From NCBI RefSeq assembly GCF_022809355.1, contig NZ_JAKZMM010000001.1, forward strand, positions 140,765 through 204,764: a DNA stretch of 64,000 nt, given 5' to 3'. The notes below the pieces were generated by a model. It saw nothing but the letters and a program-made list of their open reading frames with translations. It made no database searches and was not told the origin of the DNA. A program made the position numbers and the translations under genes. Positions 55,331-64,000 of the stretch are shown here, piece after piece. Position 1 is the first letter of the stretch; each line of letters opens with the position of its first letter. This DNA comes from Parabacteroides faecalis (GTDB taxonomy: Bacteria; Bacteroidota; Bacteroidia; Bacteroidales; Tannerellaceae).

Positions 55331-57535
55331 ATGGAATCATCACTATTCTGGATTGTGCCATTCTCATCAATTCTGGCACTCGTACTGGCTTGGTACTTCT
55401 ACAAGCAAATGATGCGTGAAAGTGAAGGAACCCCTGCCATGCAGAAGATTGCATCGCATGTCCGGCAGGGCGCCATGTCTTATCTGAAGCAACAATACAA
55501 GATTGTCGGCATGGTCTTCTTGGGTCTGGTCATTCTCTTTTCGATAATGGCCTATGGATTTAACCTACAGAATCATTGGGTGCCAATAGCTTTTCTGACG
55601 GGAGGTTTCTTCTCCGGACTTTCCGGGTTCTTAGGAATGAAAACAGCCACCTATGCTTCGGCCCGAACTGCCAATGCGGCCAGAGATTCATTGAACAAAG
55701 GGTTACGGGTTGCCTTCCGTAGCGGAGCCGTTATGGGATTGGTCGTTGTCGGATTAGGTTTATTCGACATTTCTTTCTGGTATCTGTTACTGGAAAATCT
55801 GATTCCTGCAGACGCCATGAATCCTACAGCTAAACTGTGTATCATTACAACAACCATGCTGACTTTCGGTATGGGAGCCTCAACACAAGCCTTGTTTGCA
55901 CGTGTGGGTGGTGGTATTTATACCAAAGCTGCCGATGTTGGAGCTGATTTGGTAGGTAAAGTAGAAGCAGGCATTCCGGAAGATGACCCGCGAAATCCGG
56001 CAACTATTGCCGATAATGTAGGTGATAACGTAGGAGATGTAGCCGGAATGGGTGCAGACTTGTATGAATCGTATTGTGGTTCGATTTTGGCAACATCGGC
56101 TTTAGGAGCAGCCGCATTTATCGGTTCCGGAAATACGGAAATGCAATTCAAGGCGGTAATTGCTCCGATGTTGATCGCTGCCGTTGGTATTATCTTGTCG
56201 ATTATCGGTATTTTCTCGGTGAAGACGAAAGAAAATGCCGGAATGAAAGAATTACTCAATGCCTTGGCTGTCGGGACAAATCTCAGTTCTGCCCTGATCG
56301 TAGTTGCCACTTTTACAATCCTTTGGGCATTAGGCTTGGAAAACTGGATTGAGATCTCGTGTGCCGTTGTCGTTGGATTGATTGTCGGTATCATTATCGG
56401 CCGATCTACCGAATATTACACCTCGCAGTCCTATAAACCGACTCAACGTTTGTCGGAAAGCGGGAAAACAGGGCCAGCCACTGTGATCATTTCCGGTATC
56501 GGATTAGGTATGATTTCGACCACAATTCCGGTATTGGCTGTTGTTGCCGGTATCATTCTTTCTTATTGGCTGGCTTCAGGATTCGATTTTGCCAATATCG
56601 GAATGGGATTATACGGAATCGGTATCGCTGCCGTCGGCATGCTTTCTACCTTAGGTATTACTTTAGCAACAGATGCCTATGGACCAATCGCCGACAATGC
56701 CGGTGGTAATGCTGAAATGAGCGGACTCGGGAAAGATGTCCGCAAACGAACCGACGCACTCGACTCGTTAGGCAACACAACTGCCGCTACAGGTAAAGGC
56801 TTTGCCATCGGTTCGGCAGCCTTAACCGGATTAGCGTTGCTGGCATCCTATATTGAAGAAATACGTATCGGGCTCAGCCGCATCGGGACAAGCCTTTTGG
56901 AATTACCCAACGGACTACAAGTAGCCGTGGACAAAGCCAGCTTTACCGACTTCATGATTTATTATGATGTTACCCTGATGAATCCGAAAGTCCTATCAGG
57001 CATCTTTATCGGAAGTATGATGGCCTTTCTTTTCTGCGGACTGACGATGAATGCCGTAGGTCGCGCCGCAGCCCACATGGTAGAAGAAGTACGCCGTCAG
57101 TTCCGTGAAATCAAAGGTATTCTTGACGGGAAAGCCGAACCCGACTACGCCCGATGTGTACAAATTTCCACTCAAGGAGCCCAAAAAGAAATGGTATTTC
57201 CTTCATTACTGGCTATTGCCGCTCCTATCCTGACCGGAATCTTCTTTGGAGTCCCCGGAGTCATTGGCCTGCTGATTGGTGGCTTGTCATCCGGATTCGT
57301 ATTAGCTATCTTCATGGCCAACGCCGGAGGCGCCTGGGACAATGCCAAGAAATACGTCGAAGAAGGAAACTTCGGCGGCAAAGGAGGAGAAGTACATAAA
57401 GCAACCGTCGTAGGTGATACCGTAGGCGATCCTTTTAAAGACACATCCGGTCCGAGTCTGAATATTCTCATCAAACTCATGAGCATGGTTGCTATCGTCA
57501 TGGCAGGCCTGACCGTCACCTGGAGTTTGTTCTGA
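55331..57535 (+). CDS. hppA: Membrane-bound pyrophosphatase, K+-dependent type
   Basis: A 734-residue, roughly 16-helix pump that uses pyrophosphate hydrolysis to export H+ or Na+. Pyrophosphate-site motifs are present: [47 protein letters not shown] and [20 protein letters not shown]. The segment [11 protein letters not shown] has Ala where K+-independent enzymes have Lys (family rule), so it should be K+-dependent; many Bacteroides enzymes of this class move Na+ as well. A weak TATCTTTA element lies at 55295. A clean terminator follows. Confidence 0.96.
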   Translation: MESSLFWIVPFSSILALVLAWYFYKQMMRESEGTPAMQKIASHVRQGAMSYLKQQYKIVGMVFLGLVILFSIMAYGFNLQNHWVPIAFLTGGFFSGLSGFLGMKTATYASARTANAARDSLNKGLRVAFRSGAVMGLVVVGLGLFDISFWYLLLENLIPADAMNPTAKLCIITTTMLTFGMGASTQALFARVGGGIYTKAADVGADLVGKVEAGIPEDDPRNPATIADNVGDNVGDVAGMGADLYESYCGSILATSALGAAAFIGSGNTEMQFKAVIAPMLIAAVGIILSIIGIFSVKTKENAGMKELLNALAVGTNLSSALIVVATFTILWALGLENWIEISCAVVVGLIVGIIIGRSTEYYTSQSYKPTQRLSESGKTGPATVIISGIGLGMISTTIPVLAVVAGIILSYWLASGFDFANIGMGLYGIGIAAVGMLSTLGITLATDAYGPIADNAGGNAEMSGLGKDVRKRTDALDSLGNTTAATGKGFAIGSAALTGLALLASYIEEIRIGLSRIGTSLLELPNGLQVAVDKASFTDFMIYYDVTLMNPKVLSGIFIGSMMAFLFCGLTMNAVGRAAAHMVEEVRRQFREIKGILDGKAEPDYARCVQISTQGAQKEMVFPSLLAIAAPILTGIFFGVPGVIGLLIGGLSSGFVLAIFMANAGGAWDNAKKYVEEGNFGGKGGEVHKATVVGDTVGDPFKDTSGPSLNILIKLMSMVAIVMAGLTVTWSLF

Positions 57536-57559
57536 TATACATATTTATATATGCAGTTT

Positions 57560-57590
57560 AAAAAACCGTCCGGAATCCGAACGGTTTTTT
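57560..57590 (+). terminator. Terminator of hppA
   Basis: AAAAAACCGT-C-CGGA / TCCG-A-ACGGTTTTTT: two stacked stems (10 bp and 4 bp) with a one-base loop and a T run, 25 bp after the stop codon. Confidence 0.9.
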
Positions 57591-57633
57591 TATTTCTCAT
57601 CAATAAAACTTCATTCTCTCACTGGAAATTCTT

Positions 57634-57677
57634 TAGTTCACGCCGTGAACTAAGTAATCCACAACGTGGATTAAAGA
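57634..57677. repeat. Two CAC/GTG dyads spaced by 21 bp
   Basis: TTAGTTCACGCCGTGAACTA (perfect palindrome around one base) is followed by TAATCCACAACGTGGATTA. The CAC-GTG centres are 21 bp apart. The pattern resembles the TTCAC/GTGAA 22-bp arrays at 36.9 and 41.6 kb. The remaining 57678-57970 is AT-rich with nothing else visible. Confidence 0.5.
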
Positions 57678-57972
57678 ATAATAGTAAAGATTTTAAATTT
57701 ATAAAACCATAAACTAATTATTTCAAGAATCACTCTTCCGAAAATAGCATTCATCATGTTATAATAGATCAAATAAATATTTATCCATACTAGCAAATTC
57801 ATACTTAACCAGGCCATAGAGTTACTATTTACCCCCATATATCGTCAAATCTATTTTTAAAAGCTTTTTATTTACCAGGATTTTCTTTCATTTTATTAAA
57901 AATCAAATTCTGATTTAAAGATATTCTTAAATTTTTACAAACAAAATATTACCTAATGTCATAAAAAATTCA

Positions 57973-57980
57973 TACCTTTG
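57973..57980 (+). promoter_or_regulatory. -7 element of the SusC/SusD pair
   Basis: TACCTTTG matches TAnnTTTG. It implies a leader of about 165 nt before the SusC ATG, which is typical of SusC-type transcripts and contains a small hairpin (ATGGAT-TATTAT-ATCCAT). No -33 TTTG at the standard distance. Confidence 0.5.
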
Positions 57981-58150
57981 TCTTATATCTAACAAAATAA
58001 AGAGAAAAGAACTCATATATATTAACCGTTTTTAAACGAAATGCCTATGTAGTAGAAAAAGATTTAACGCGTATGGATTATTATATCCATCTGATTCATC
58101 TTAAAACAAAAAATTTAAAACATTTATTTAACTCCAAAAATCGATTTTTC

Positions 58151-61100
58151 ATGAGAAAGTCAATTATCCTATTTATGACATTCTTTTTGTGCATAGTAGG
58201 TTATGCACAAAAGCGAACGATTAGCGGTACAGTTACAGATAAAGATTTAAAAGAACCGCTGATTGGCGTAAATGTACTTCTAAAAGGTACTACAACAGGA
58301 ACTGTTACTGATATGGATGGTAATTATACCATCGATGTAGAAGGGAACGGTACACTTGTATTTTCGTATGTTAGTATGAAAACCGTTGAAGAATCCATTA
58401 ACGGCCGTTCTACAATTAATGTAGAGATGTCTTCTGATTCAGAAGCGCTGGAAGAAGTGGTTGTAACAGCCATGGGTATTAAGCGTGAATCTAAGACCCT
58501 GACTTATTCAGCACAAACCGTAGGTGGTAAAGATTTGAATGAAATCAAGAACGTAAACATGATCAACTCCTTACAAGGTAAGAGTGCAGGTTTACAGATT
58601 ACTCCGAACTCAACAGGTGCCGGTGGTTCTTCAAAGATCCTGTTCCGCGGTAATAAGTCAATTAGTGGTAGTAACCAACCGTTGATCGTTGTAGATGGTG
58701 TTCCTATGATGATGAACGTCTCTACAGCTCAAACAACCATGGCTTATGGTGGTGAACGTGATGGTGGTGATGCCATGTCAACCATTAACCCTGATGATAT
58801 CGCCCAGATTACCTTGTTGAAAGGTGCATCAGCAGCCGCTTTGTATGGTGCAGTTGCAGCCAACGGTGCCATCATGATCACAACAAAATCAGCACAATCA
58901 GGAAAAGTTTCCATCAATGTATCAAGTAATACAACTGTTGAAACGCCAATGGTATTACCGAAATTCCAAAATACATATGGTGTAAGTAACGAAGGTACAT
59001 TCAGTTGGGGTGATAAATTGGCGTCTCCGGCTCCTAATTATGCGAAAGAATTCTATCAGCCGGGTTATACAACCAACAACTCTATCGCCTTATCTGGTGG
59101 AAATGAAAATATCTCTTCTTACTTTTCTTACGCAAACGTGTCATCAAATGGTATCGTACCAGAAAATGATTATATGAGTCACAACTTGATGGCAAAGGTT
59201 GGCTTTAACTTATGGAAAAAAGTCCATGTAGACGTATCTGCTCGTTACAACAACCAGCATATCGAAAACCAGCCTGCTGCCGGTTATCTGAGTAACCCAA
59301 TCACAGGTGCATATCTGTTCCCTAGAGGCGAAGATTGGGATTATTACAAGAATAACTATGAAATTTATGATGGTACACGCAATATCAATGTACACAACTG
59401 GACCAATACACTTCAGGAACAGTTTACGAATCCATACTGGATGCTAAACCGTCAGAAACCGGTAACTGATCGTAACCGTTATGAATTTGGTGGTAGCGTT
59501 AAATACGATATCCTCGAAGGCTTATCAGTAACAGGTCGTTTACGTTATGAACGTGGTGAAGAACAATGGACATTGAATGAATATGCCTCAAGTACAGCAA
59601 ACCGTAACTTGCTGGGAACATTAAAAGACACACGTACATTCAGTGATCAGACATATGCAGACTTGTTAGCACAATACAATAAAACATGGAATGATACCTA
59701 TTCATTGTCAGTAACAGCCGGTGGTAGCTATCAGAAGACTGAAAGAACAAGTTCAGAAATCATTGGTTGGGGTGATAAAGTTTACTCAGTAAATAACGGT
59801 GTTGTTACTCCAGGAGCTTACTTCCCGAACGTTTTCAATCCCAAAAACTACTATACAGTACAAACAACATTCTCAAGAGAAAGAAAACGCTTGAATTCTG
59901 TATTCGCTACAGCACAATTTGGCTACAAAGAAGGTTTATTTGTTGATATCAGTGGACGTAACGACTGGTCTTCATCTTTAGCATTTACAGATGGCGTATC
60001 CTTCTTCTATCCTTCATTTGGTGTCAGTGCTTTGTTAGACAAGTTTGTTGATTTCGGTCAAAATGTAGATTTGTTCAAATTACGTGCTACTTACTCTATC
60101 GTAGGTAACGACGTACCTATCGGTGTAACAAATGAACTTTATAACTTCGGCGAAACAGCCGGCTCAATCGCTCCTCCTGAAAGTTCTTCATTCCGCACAT
60201 TGAAACCGGAAAAAACAAATTCTTTGGAAGTTGGTTTTGATGGAACATTCTTCCAGAACCGTTTTAATGTTAATTTGACTTACTATAAGACAAATACAAA
60301 GAACCAATACTTCAACATCTCAGCTCCATGGGAAACAGGTCTGAGAAACCGCTATATCAATGCTGGTAACGTAGAAAACCAGGGATTTGAAATTAGTTTA
60401 GGTTGGTACAATCAGTTCACAAATGACTTCAGTTGGAGTACAAACTTCAATTTCTCTTACAATAACAACAAAATTATCGAATTATCTGAGGAATTACCTG
60501 AATGGACATTGGCTAGTTACTGTACTGGAGCTAAAATCATCTTGAAAGAAGGTGGACATTTCGGAGACTTGTATGTTCGTGACTTTGAACGTGACGAAAA
60601 TGGTGCTCCTGTAAAAGGAGAAAATGGTGCTCCTGTTTTAGGTGGAACAGATAATGACGATTTGGTTTATGTAGGCGATATGAACGCTAAAGTAAACATG
60701 GGATGGACTAACACATTCCACTACAAAGATTTCACTTTATCTTTCTTGATCGATGCCAAAGTAGGTGGTAAAGTATTCTCTATGACAGAAGCAACATTAG
60801 ACGGTTGGGGCGTTTCAGAACGTTCAGGAGCCGCTCGTGATGCCGGAGAAGTTGTCGTTGACGGTGTATCTTTTGATCCGCAACTTTACTACTCAACAAC
60901 AGGAGGTACAAGTTATAACTCAAATATCTTGACATCACAATATGTATATGACGCAACTAACGTTCGTCTGCGTGAATTATCATTCGGTTATACTTTCCGT
61001 AACCTGTTTGGTGCAGGCAAAAACCTGAATGCGTCTATTATTGGCCGTAACTTATTCTTCTTCTACAAAGATGCCCCGATGGATCCGGATGTAGCAGCTG

Positions 61101-61186
61101 CAACTGGTAACGGCTGGCAAGGTGTTGATATGTTTGCATTACCAACATCTCGTAGCTTTGGATTAAACTTAAAACTTAACTTCTAA
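58151..61186 (+). CDS. SusC/RagA-type TonB-dependent outer-membrane transporter
   Basis: A 1011-residue importer. After the signal peptide (MRKSIILFMTFFLCIVGYAQ) come a carboxypeptidase-regulatory-like domain (about 22-105: TISGTVTDKDLKEPLIGVNV), a plug domain (about 115-230: EALEEVVVTAMGIKRESKTL, QPLIVVDGVPM) and a beta-barrel ending SFGLNLKLNF. ATG 58151 is preferred; an in-frame ATG 26 codons upstream adds residues without a signal peptide. It forms an importer with the SusD-like lipoprotein 18 bp downstream. The substrate, probably an oligosaccharide or peptide, cannot be inferred because no dedicated hydrolase is adjacent. Confidence 0.95.
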   Translation: MRKSIILFMTFFLCIVGYAQKRTISGTVTDKDLKEPLIGVNVLLKGTTTGTVTDMDGNYTIDVEGNGTLVFSYVSMKTVEESINGRSTINVEMSSDSEALEEVVVTAMGIKRESKTLTYSAQTVGGKDLNEIKNVNMINSLQGKSAGLQITPNSTGAGGSSKILFRGNKSISGSNQPLIVVDGVPMMMNVSTAQTTMAYGGERDGGDAMSTINPDDIAQITLLKGASAAALYGAVAANGAIMITTKSAQSGKVSINVSSNTTVETPMVLPKFQNTYGVSNEGTFSWGDKLASPAPNYAKEFYQPGYTTNNSIALSGGNENISSYFSYANVSSNGIVPENDYMSHNLMAKVGFNLWKKVHVDVSARYNNQHIENQPAAGYLSNPITGAYLFPRGEDWDYYKNNYEIYDGTRNINVHNWTNTLQEQFTNPYWMLNRQKPVTDRNRYEFGGSVKYDILEGLSVTGRLRYERGEEQWTLNEYASSTANRNLLGTLKDTRTFSDQTYADLLAQYNKTWNDTYSLSVTAGGSYQKTERTSSEIIGWGDKVYSVNNGVVTPGAYFPNVFNPKNYYTVQTTFSRERKRLNSVFATAQFGYKEGLFVDISGRNDWSSSLAFTDGVSFFYPSFGVSALLDKFVDFGQNVDLFKLRATYSIVGNDVPIGVTNELYNFGETAGSIAPPESSSFRTLKPEKTNSLEVGFDGTFFQNRFNVNLTYYKTNTKNQYFNISAPWETGLRNRYINAGNVENQGFEISLGWYNQFTNDFSWSTNFNFSYNNNKIIELSEELPEWTLASYCTGAKIILKEGGHFGDLYVRDFERDENGAPVKGENGAPVLGGTDNDDLVYVGDMNAKVNMGWTNTFHYKDFTLSFLIDAKVGGKVFSMTEATLDGWGVSERSGAARDAGEVVVDGVSFDPQLYYSTTGGTSYNSNILTSQYVYDATNVRLRELSFGYTFRNLFGAGKNLNASIIGRNLFFFYKDAPMDPDVAAATGNGWQGVDMFALPTSRSFGLNLKLNF

Positions 61187-61204
61187 ATCTTTGAGGAATA
61201 TCGT

Positions 61205-62866
61205 ATGAAACTAAATAAACTTTTAAAATATACAGCAGTATCAGCTCTGACTTTGGCAACAGGTGTAATGACCGTCGGCTGTACAGATAATTTTGAAGAG
61301 TTGAATACAGACCAGTATGAATTGGATCCAGATGCACTTCCGTTCTCTGCTCAGTTCCAAGAACCGATGTCTTATGTTTATGCCCCACAACAAAACTTAT
61401 TTCAGTATTGTTTCAGCTTAAATATAGACTTGTTCAGTGGTTACTTCATGACCCCGCATAACTTCAATGGTTCTGGTAACGTCGATTATGCTTTGAATCG
61501 TGGTTTCTGTGGAGGTATGTACGAGAATGTTTACCTGCATATCTTCAACAATACTCGTCGCTTGATTACATCTTGCGAAGAACAAGGTTTTACTGATTAT
61601 GCAGGTATGATGCGCGTCATTCAGGCTTATGCCATTCAGATGCTAACAGATGTTTATGGTCCGGTTTCTTATACATCAGCGATTGAAGATCCAACCAACG
61701 GTGCTTCTTTCTACTATGACAAACAGGAAGACATTTACAATTCGATGTTCGCTTTATTGGATGAAGCAATTAAGAACTTCCAGAATCCAACTTCAGATTT
61801 AGCGTCTAGACAGTCTTTCGACTTTTGGTGTAATGGTGATCTGGACTTATGGATCAAGGTTGCTAATCAGTTAAAGTTACGTATGGCTATGCGAATTGTA
61901 AAAGCCAATCCTACATTAGCTAAACAAAAGGCAGAAGAGGCAGCTCAAGCTGGCGTATTAACTCAGGATATCTTGATTAATCAAGGTTTCAGTAATGAAC
62001 AAACTCGCATGTTTGAATGGGGTGACTCTGGTATGAATGCTAATTTGATCACTATCATGGAAGGTTATAACGATCCTCGTCTTCCATTATATGTAACCAA
62101 AAACCAAGCAGACGTAACTTGCGAAGATGGCTCAACAATCGCATCAGGAACAAAATATTTAGGTATCCGTGGAGGTTGTAACTTACCAGCCAAACCTAAT
62201 CAATGGGGTAACTTCTCAAAAATCGTTTGCTCTTATACAACAGCATTCCCTGTCATGAAAGCAGCAGAAGGTTATTTCTTAAGAGCAGAAGGTATTCTTC
62301 GTGGTTGGAACATGGGTGGTGGTACTGCTCAACAATGGTATGAAGATGGTATCCGTACATCCATCAAAAATGAGGTTGCTTATAAAGGCATTGAAGTTCT
62401 TGCCGGAGTTACTTCCGTTTCAGATGCTGAAATTGATGCATATATTAATGGAACAACTTTACAAGAAGATTTCGTTGATCCCGTCGACAGTCAAAATAGC
62501 ATTAAAGCTCAAAATGATGTTTGTGTTAAATGGGATGAAGGAGCTTCTAATGAACAAAAATTACAACGTATCATTATTCAGAAGTGGATTGCAAACTTCC
62601 CTATCTCATGCGAAGGTTGGGCTGAATATCGCCGTACAGGTTATCCAAAATTCTTCCCTAATCGTGTTAATTTAAGTAATGGAACAATTGATACAGACGA
62701 GCAGATTCGTCGTCTGATTTATTCAGATAACGAAATCAATACAAACAATGCAGAATTACAAAAAGGCATTGAACTTCTGAATCAAGAAAATTCAAGCTCA
62801 AAATTCACTGGAGATATTGGAGGAACTCGAGTTTGGTGGGATAAAGCAAATGTTGGTAATTTCTAA
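61205..62866 (+). CDS. SusD/RagB-like substrate-binding lipoprotein
   Basis: A 553-residue lipoprotein (lipobox VMTVGC-TDNFEEL) of the SusD-like superfamily, group 2 by its start (NFEELNTDQYELDPDALPF). TPR-like helices and a family-typical C-terminal section (QKWIANFPISCEGWAEYRRTGYPKFFPNR) are visible. It caps the SusC barrel and binds the same ligand. Full length and in frame. A hairpin terminator follows 40 bp later. Confidence 0.94.
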   Translation: MKLNKLLKYTAVSALTLATGVMTVGCTDNFEELNTDQYELDPDALPFSAQFQEPMSYVYAPQQNLFQYCFSLNIDLFSGYFMTPHNFNGSGNVDYALNRGFCGGMYENVYLHIFNNTRRLITSCEEQGFTDYAGMMRVIQAYAIQMLTDVYGPVSYTSAIEDPTNGASFYYDKQEDIYNSMFALLDEAIKNFQNPTSDLASRQSFDFWCNGDLDLWIKVANQLKLRMAMRIVKANPTLAKQKAEEAAQAGVLTQDILINQGFSNEQTRMFEWGDSGMNANLITIMEGYNDPRLPLYVTKNQADVTCEDGSTIASGTKYLGIRGGCNLPAKPNQWGNFSKIVCSYTTAFPVMKAAEGYFLRAEGILRGWNMGGGTAQQWYEDGIRTSIKNEVAYKGIEVLAGVTSVSDAEIDAYINGTTLQEDFVDPVDSQNSIKAQNDVCVKWDEGASNEQKLQRIIIQKWIANFPISCEGWAEYRRTGYPKFFPNRVNLSNGTIDTDEQIRRLIYSDNEINTNNAELQKGIELLNQENSSSKFTGDIGGTRVWWDKANVGNF

Positions 62867-62904
62867 TTCTACAGAATTAAACTCTTAAAATACCAATAAC
62901 CATT

Positions 62905-62933
62905 AAGGCATGTCAGGAATTCTGGCATGCCTT
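62905..62933 (+). terminator. Terminator of the SusC/SusD operon
   Basis: A 12-pair stem (AAGGCATGTCAG / CTGGCATGCCTT, one wobble) with a 5-base loop, followed by TCTTATT on the plus strand. Confidence 0.8.
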
Positions 62934-63000
62934 TCTTATTAAAAGGTAATCTAAAACTGAATATATTCATGTATCAAAATACTAATACAATTTAAGCCAT

Positions 63001-63280
63001 AAAAAAAGGAGAACACAATTAAATGTGCTCTCCTCAAAAGGTTTCTATAATTTCATGTAAAACGCACCGAAACCTTTTCCTCTTCATAGTCAGGGACTTG
63101 ATTTGATATAATAAAATAAATAAACTCAATTTAAAACTAAATTCATTATAACCAATTATTTATTCGCTAAGCACCAGCATAAAGAATTCATTTAACGTTC
63201 TTATGAATCTAAGGCTATTAAATAAATGGTGGCCTTGAATACAGCCACCATTTCATAGTTAACGTACTGGCCTTATCTTA
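63001..63280 (-). ncRNA. Candidate small transcript C with promoter and terminator
   Basis: Minus-strand promoter: TATATTTG (63286-63293) preceded at exactly 19 bp by TTTG (63313-63316). Transcription from about 63280 would cross a 10-bp perfect hairpin (63224-63253), a 9-bp stem (63036-63044 / 63070-63078), and end at GGAGAGCACA / TGTGTTCTCC (63008-63033) with seven Ts. It contains two tiny ORFs starting ATGAA: 63218-63256 (12 aa) and 63034-63087 (17 aa). No ordinary protein gene is present on either strand. Confidence 0.5.
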
Positions 63281-63285
63281 TGTTA

Positions 63286-63316
63286 CAAATATAAAAATAA
63301 ATTTTCATACAACAAA
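63286..63316 (-). promoter_or_regulatory. Consensus promoter of candidate transcript C
   Basis: TTTG-N19-TATATTTG on the minus strand, a full match to the Bacteroidetes pattern. Confidence 0.6.
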
Positions 63317-63387
63317 CATATATAATAAAAATTGATTATTATAATATGAATCAACATCACAGTATATCAAAGATCTTTACAACGTGA

Positions 63388-63513
63388 TAAAAACAATACT
63401 ATCGGCGTATTATTTCAATACAATTTCACTAACCACTATTAATAATTTGGTTAACAAAATATTTCATCAAGTAATCAAGTTAAAATGGTTATTTTAAACC
63501 GTCATCATCTTCA
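63388..63513 (-). ncRNA. Candidate small transcript B with promoter and weak terminator
   Basis: Minus-strand promoter: TATATTTG (63519-63526) preceded at exactly 19 bp by ATTG (63546-63549). The transcript would end at a short stem (AATAC / GTATT, 63395-63411) followed by a T run. It includes a tiny ORF (63429-63467, MKYFVNQIINSG). The -33 element has one mismatch and the terminator is weak. Confidence 0.4.
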
Positions 63514-63518
63514 CATTG

Positions 63519-63549
63519 CAAATATATGAATTAAATTTTAAATCGCAAT
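63519..63549 (-). promoter_or_regulatory. Near-consensus promoter of candidate transcript B
   Basis: ATTG-N19-TATATTTGC on the minus strand; one mismatch at -33. Confidence 0.45.
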
Positions 63550-63639
63550 ATTTTTATAGCAAAATTCATTTATTTTTATCCATTCAGGAAATAAACAATC
63601 ATAAAAAGAATCATATATATTTACTGGACTAGCTATACA

Positions 63640-63769
63640 AAAAAAGGTGATTAGCCCAAAGACCAATCACCTTCAAAAATCTTACTAATCATAGCTATAG
63701 GCTTATTAGCAAAATCGGTCTTTTTCATAGCTAGGTTTTCAACTTCAATAAAAAGTTTCACATAACTCT
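63640..63769 (-). ncRNA. Candidate small transcript A with promoter and strong terminator
   Basis: Minus-strand promoter: TATATTTG (63775-63782) preceded at exactly 19 bp by TTTG (63802-63805). The transcript of about 130 nt ends in a 9-bp perfect stem (AAGGTGATT / AATCACCTT, 63644-63673) with seven Ts. A 25-codon ORF (63651-63728, starting MKKTDFANKPIAMISK) ends inside the terminator stem. It could be a small RNA, a peptide gene, or both. Confidence 0.55.
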
Positions 63770-63774
63770 TTTTG

Positions 63775-63805
63775 CAAATATAGAAATATACTTCTAGATA
63801 ACAAA
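63775..63805 (-). promoter_or_regulatory. Consensus promoter of candidate transcript A
   Basis: TTTG-N19-TATATTTGC on the minus strand. Same spacing as the other two promoters in this stretch. Confidence 0.65.
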
Positions 63806-63930
63806 CTTTTCAAGGATAAATTTAGATAATCTCATATTCTATTCATACCATCAGTTAATCCACTCATTTCTTGAAGGCAGTCATATAATGGATCAACGTA
63901 AAAATATGAGGGGTAAATTCGATAAAATCG

Positions 63931-63938
63931 TATCTTTG
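63931..63938 (+). promoter_or_regulatory. -7 element of the last gene
   Basis: TATCTTTG, 23 bp before the ATG at 63962. No -33 TTTG was found. Confidence 0.45.
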
Positions 63939-63961
63939 AGAACAACAAATCATTATCAGTT

Positions 63962-64000
63962 ATGGAAACCAACGGTTATCGTCTCCTTCTTCCGGAAGGG
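63962..64000 (+). CDS. 5' end of a gene, cut by window edge
   Basis: Thirteen codons from an ATG (METNGYRLLLPEG) follow a consensus -7 element. The visible part has no signal peptide. It is too short to assign a family. Confidence 0.5.
   Translation, partial: METNGYRLLLPEG

Noticed and set aside
58073..58150. Earlier start of the SusC gene
   Set aside because: It adds 26 residues before a normal signal peptide. The ATG at 58151 fits family starts.
58151..62866. Complete polysaccharide utilisation locus
   Set aside because: Only the SusC/SusD pair is present. No hydrolase, regulator or surface glycan-binding gene is next to it within the window.
1..64000. tRNA, rRNA or riboswitch genes
   Set aside because: I found no cloverleaf, conserved tRNA arm sequence, rRNA stretch or known riboswitch core on either strand by eye. 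A covariance search could still find one.

Overview
The window looks like a chromosomal stretch of a gut Bacteroidales bacterium, most likely Parabacteroides or a close relative in Tannerellaceae. This is an inference from protein style: a SusC/SusD pair, head-GIN (DUF2807) adhesins, a PorW/SprE-type type IX secretion protein, FrdCAB-type succinate dehydrogenase/fumarate reductase, lipoprotein signals, and promoters of the Bacteroidetes form TTTG-N19-21-TAnnTTTG. I saw no rRNA, tRNA or CRISPR.

Layout. 1-2.8 kb: two PepSY-like secreted proteins behind a histidine kinase and response regulator (minus strand). 2.9-6.6 kb: a GH20 hexosaminidase behind glyA. 6.7-8.2 kb: an intact ISAs1-type insertion sequence set in a 22-bp repeat array. 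8.4-12.6 kb: DUF2461, SppA and a GH10-like lipoprotein. 12.7-15.7 kb: a large lamin-tail surface protein with a C-terminal sorting-type domain. 15.8-22.7 kb: housekeeping genes (asd, DUF554, dusB, exported nitrilase, phosphodiesterase, aroA). 22.7-28.4 kb: membrane protein, metal ABC permease, PorW/SprE and ribF in one run with aroA. 28.5-30.2 kb: two GIN-domain proteins. 30.4-30.8 kb: a KilA-N gene with its middle deleted. 31-41.4 kb: a host-glycan cluster with three further GH20 enzymes, a phosphoesterase, a putative glycosidase and a sigma factor without an anti-sigma partner. 41.8-42.6 kb: a second gene with its middle deleted (VirE/DUF3874 type). 42.8-44.4 kb: GH31-like enzyme. 44.7-48.2 kb: sdhC-A-B. 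48.4-52.7 kb: a three-gene operon including a beta-propeller lipoprotein with a CxxCH motif. 52.8-55.2 kb: YitT, YqaA and a membrane protein. 55.3-57.5 kb: membrane pyrophosphatase. 58.2-62.9 kb: SusC/SusD. 62.9-64 kb: a region with no ordinary gene, then the start of another gene.

How it fits together. Four GH20 enzymes, a GH31-like enzyme, a GH10-like protein and an uncharacterised glycosidase suggest exo-acting trimming of N-acetylhexosamine-containing host glycans. The products would feed an anaerobic metabolism with fumarate respiration and pyrophosphate-driven ion pumping. PorW and the sorting-domain protein suggest an active type IX secretion route.

The most interesting non-coding signals are: (1) three tandem minus-strand promoter-to-terminator units in 63.0-63.8 kb, all with the same 19-bp spacing and each carrying one or more tiny ORFs starting ATGAA; (2) arrays of 22-bp dyads, two of which bracket the 37-41 kb glycosidase operon; (3) two mobile-type genes that lost their centres, one with a 32-bp perfect palindrome at the join; (4) octamer repeats followed by inverted copies in two intergenic gaps.
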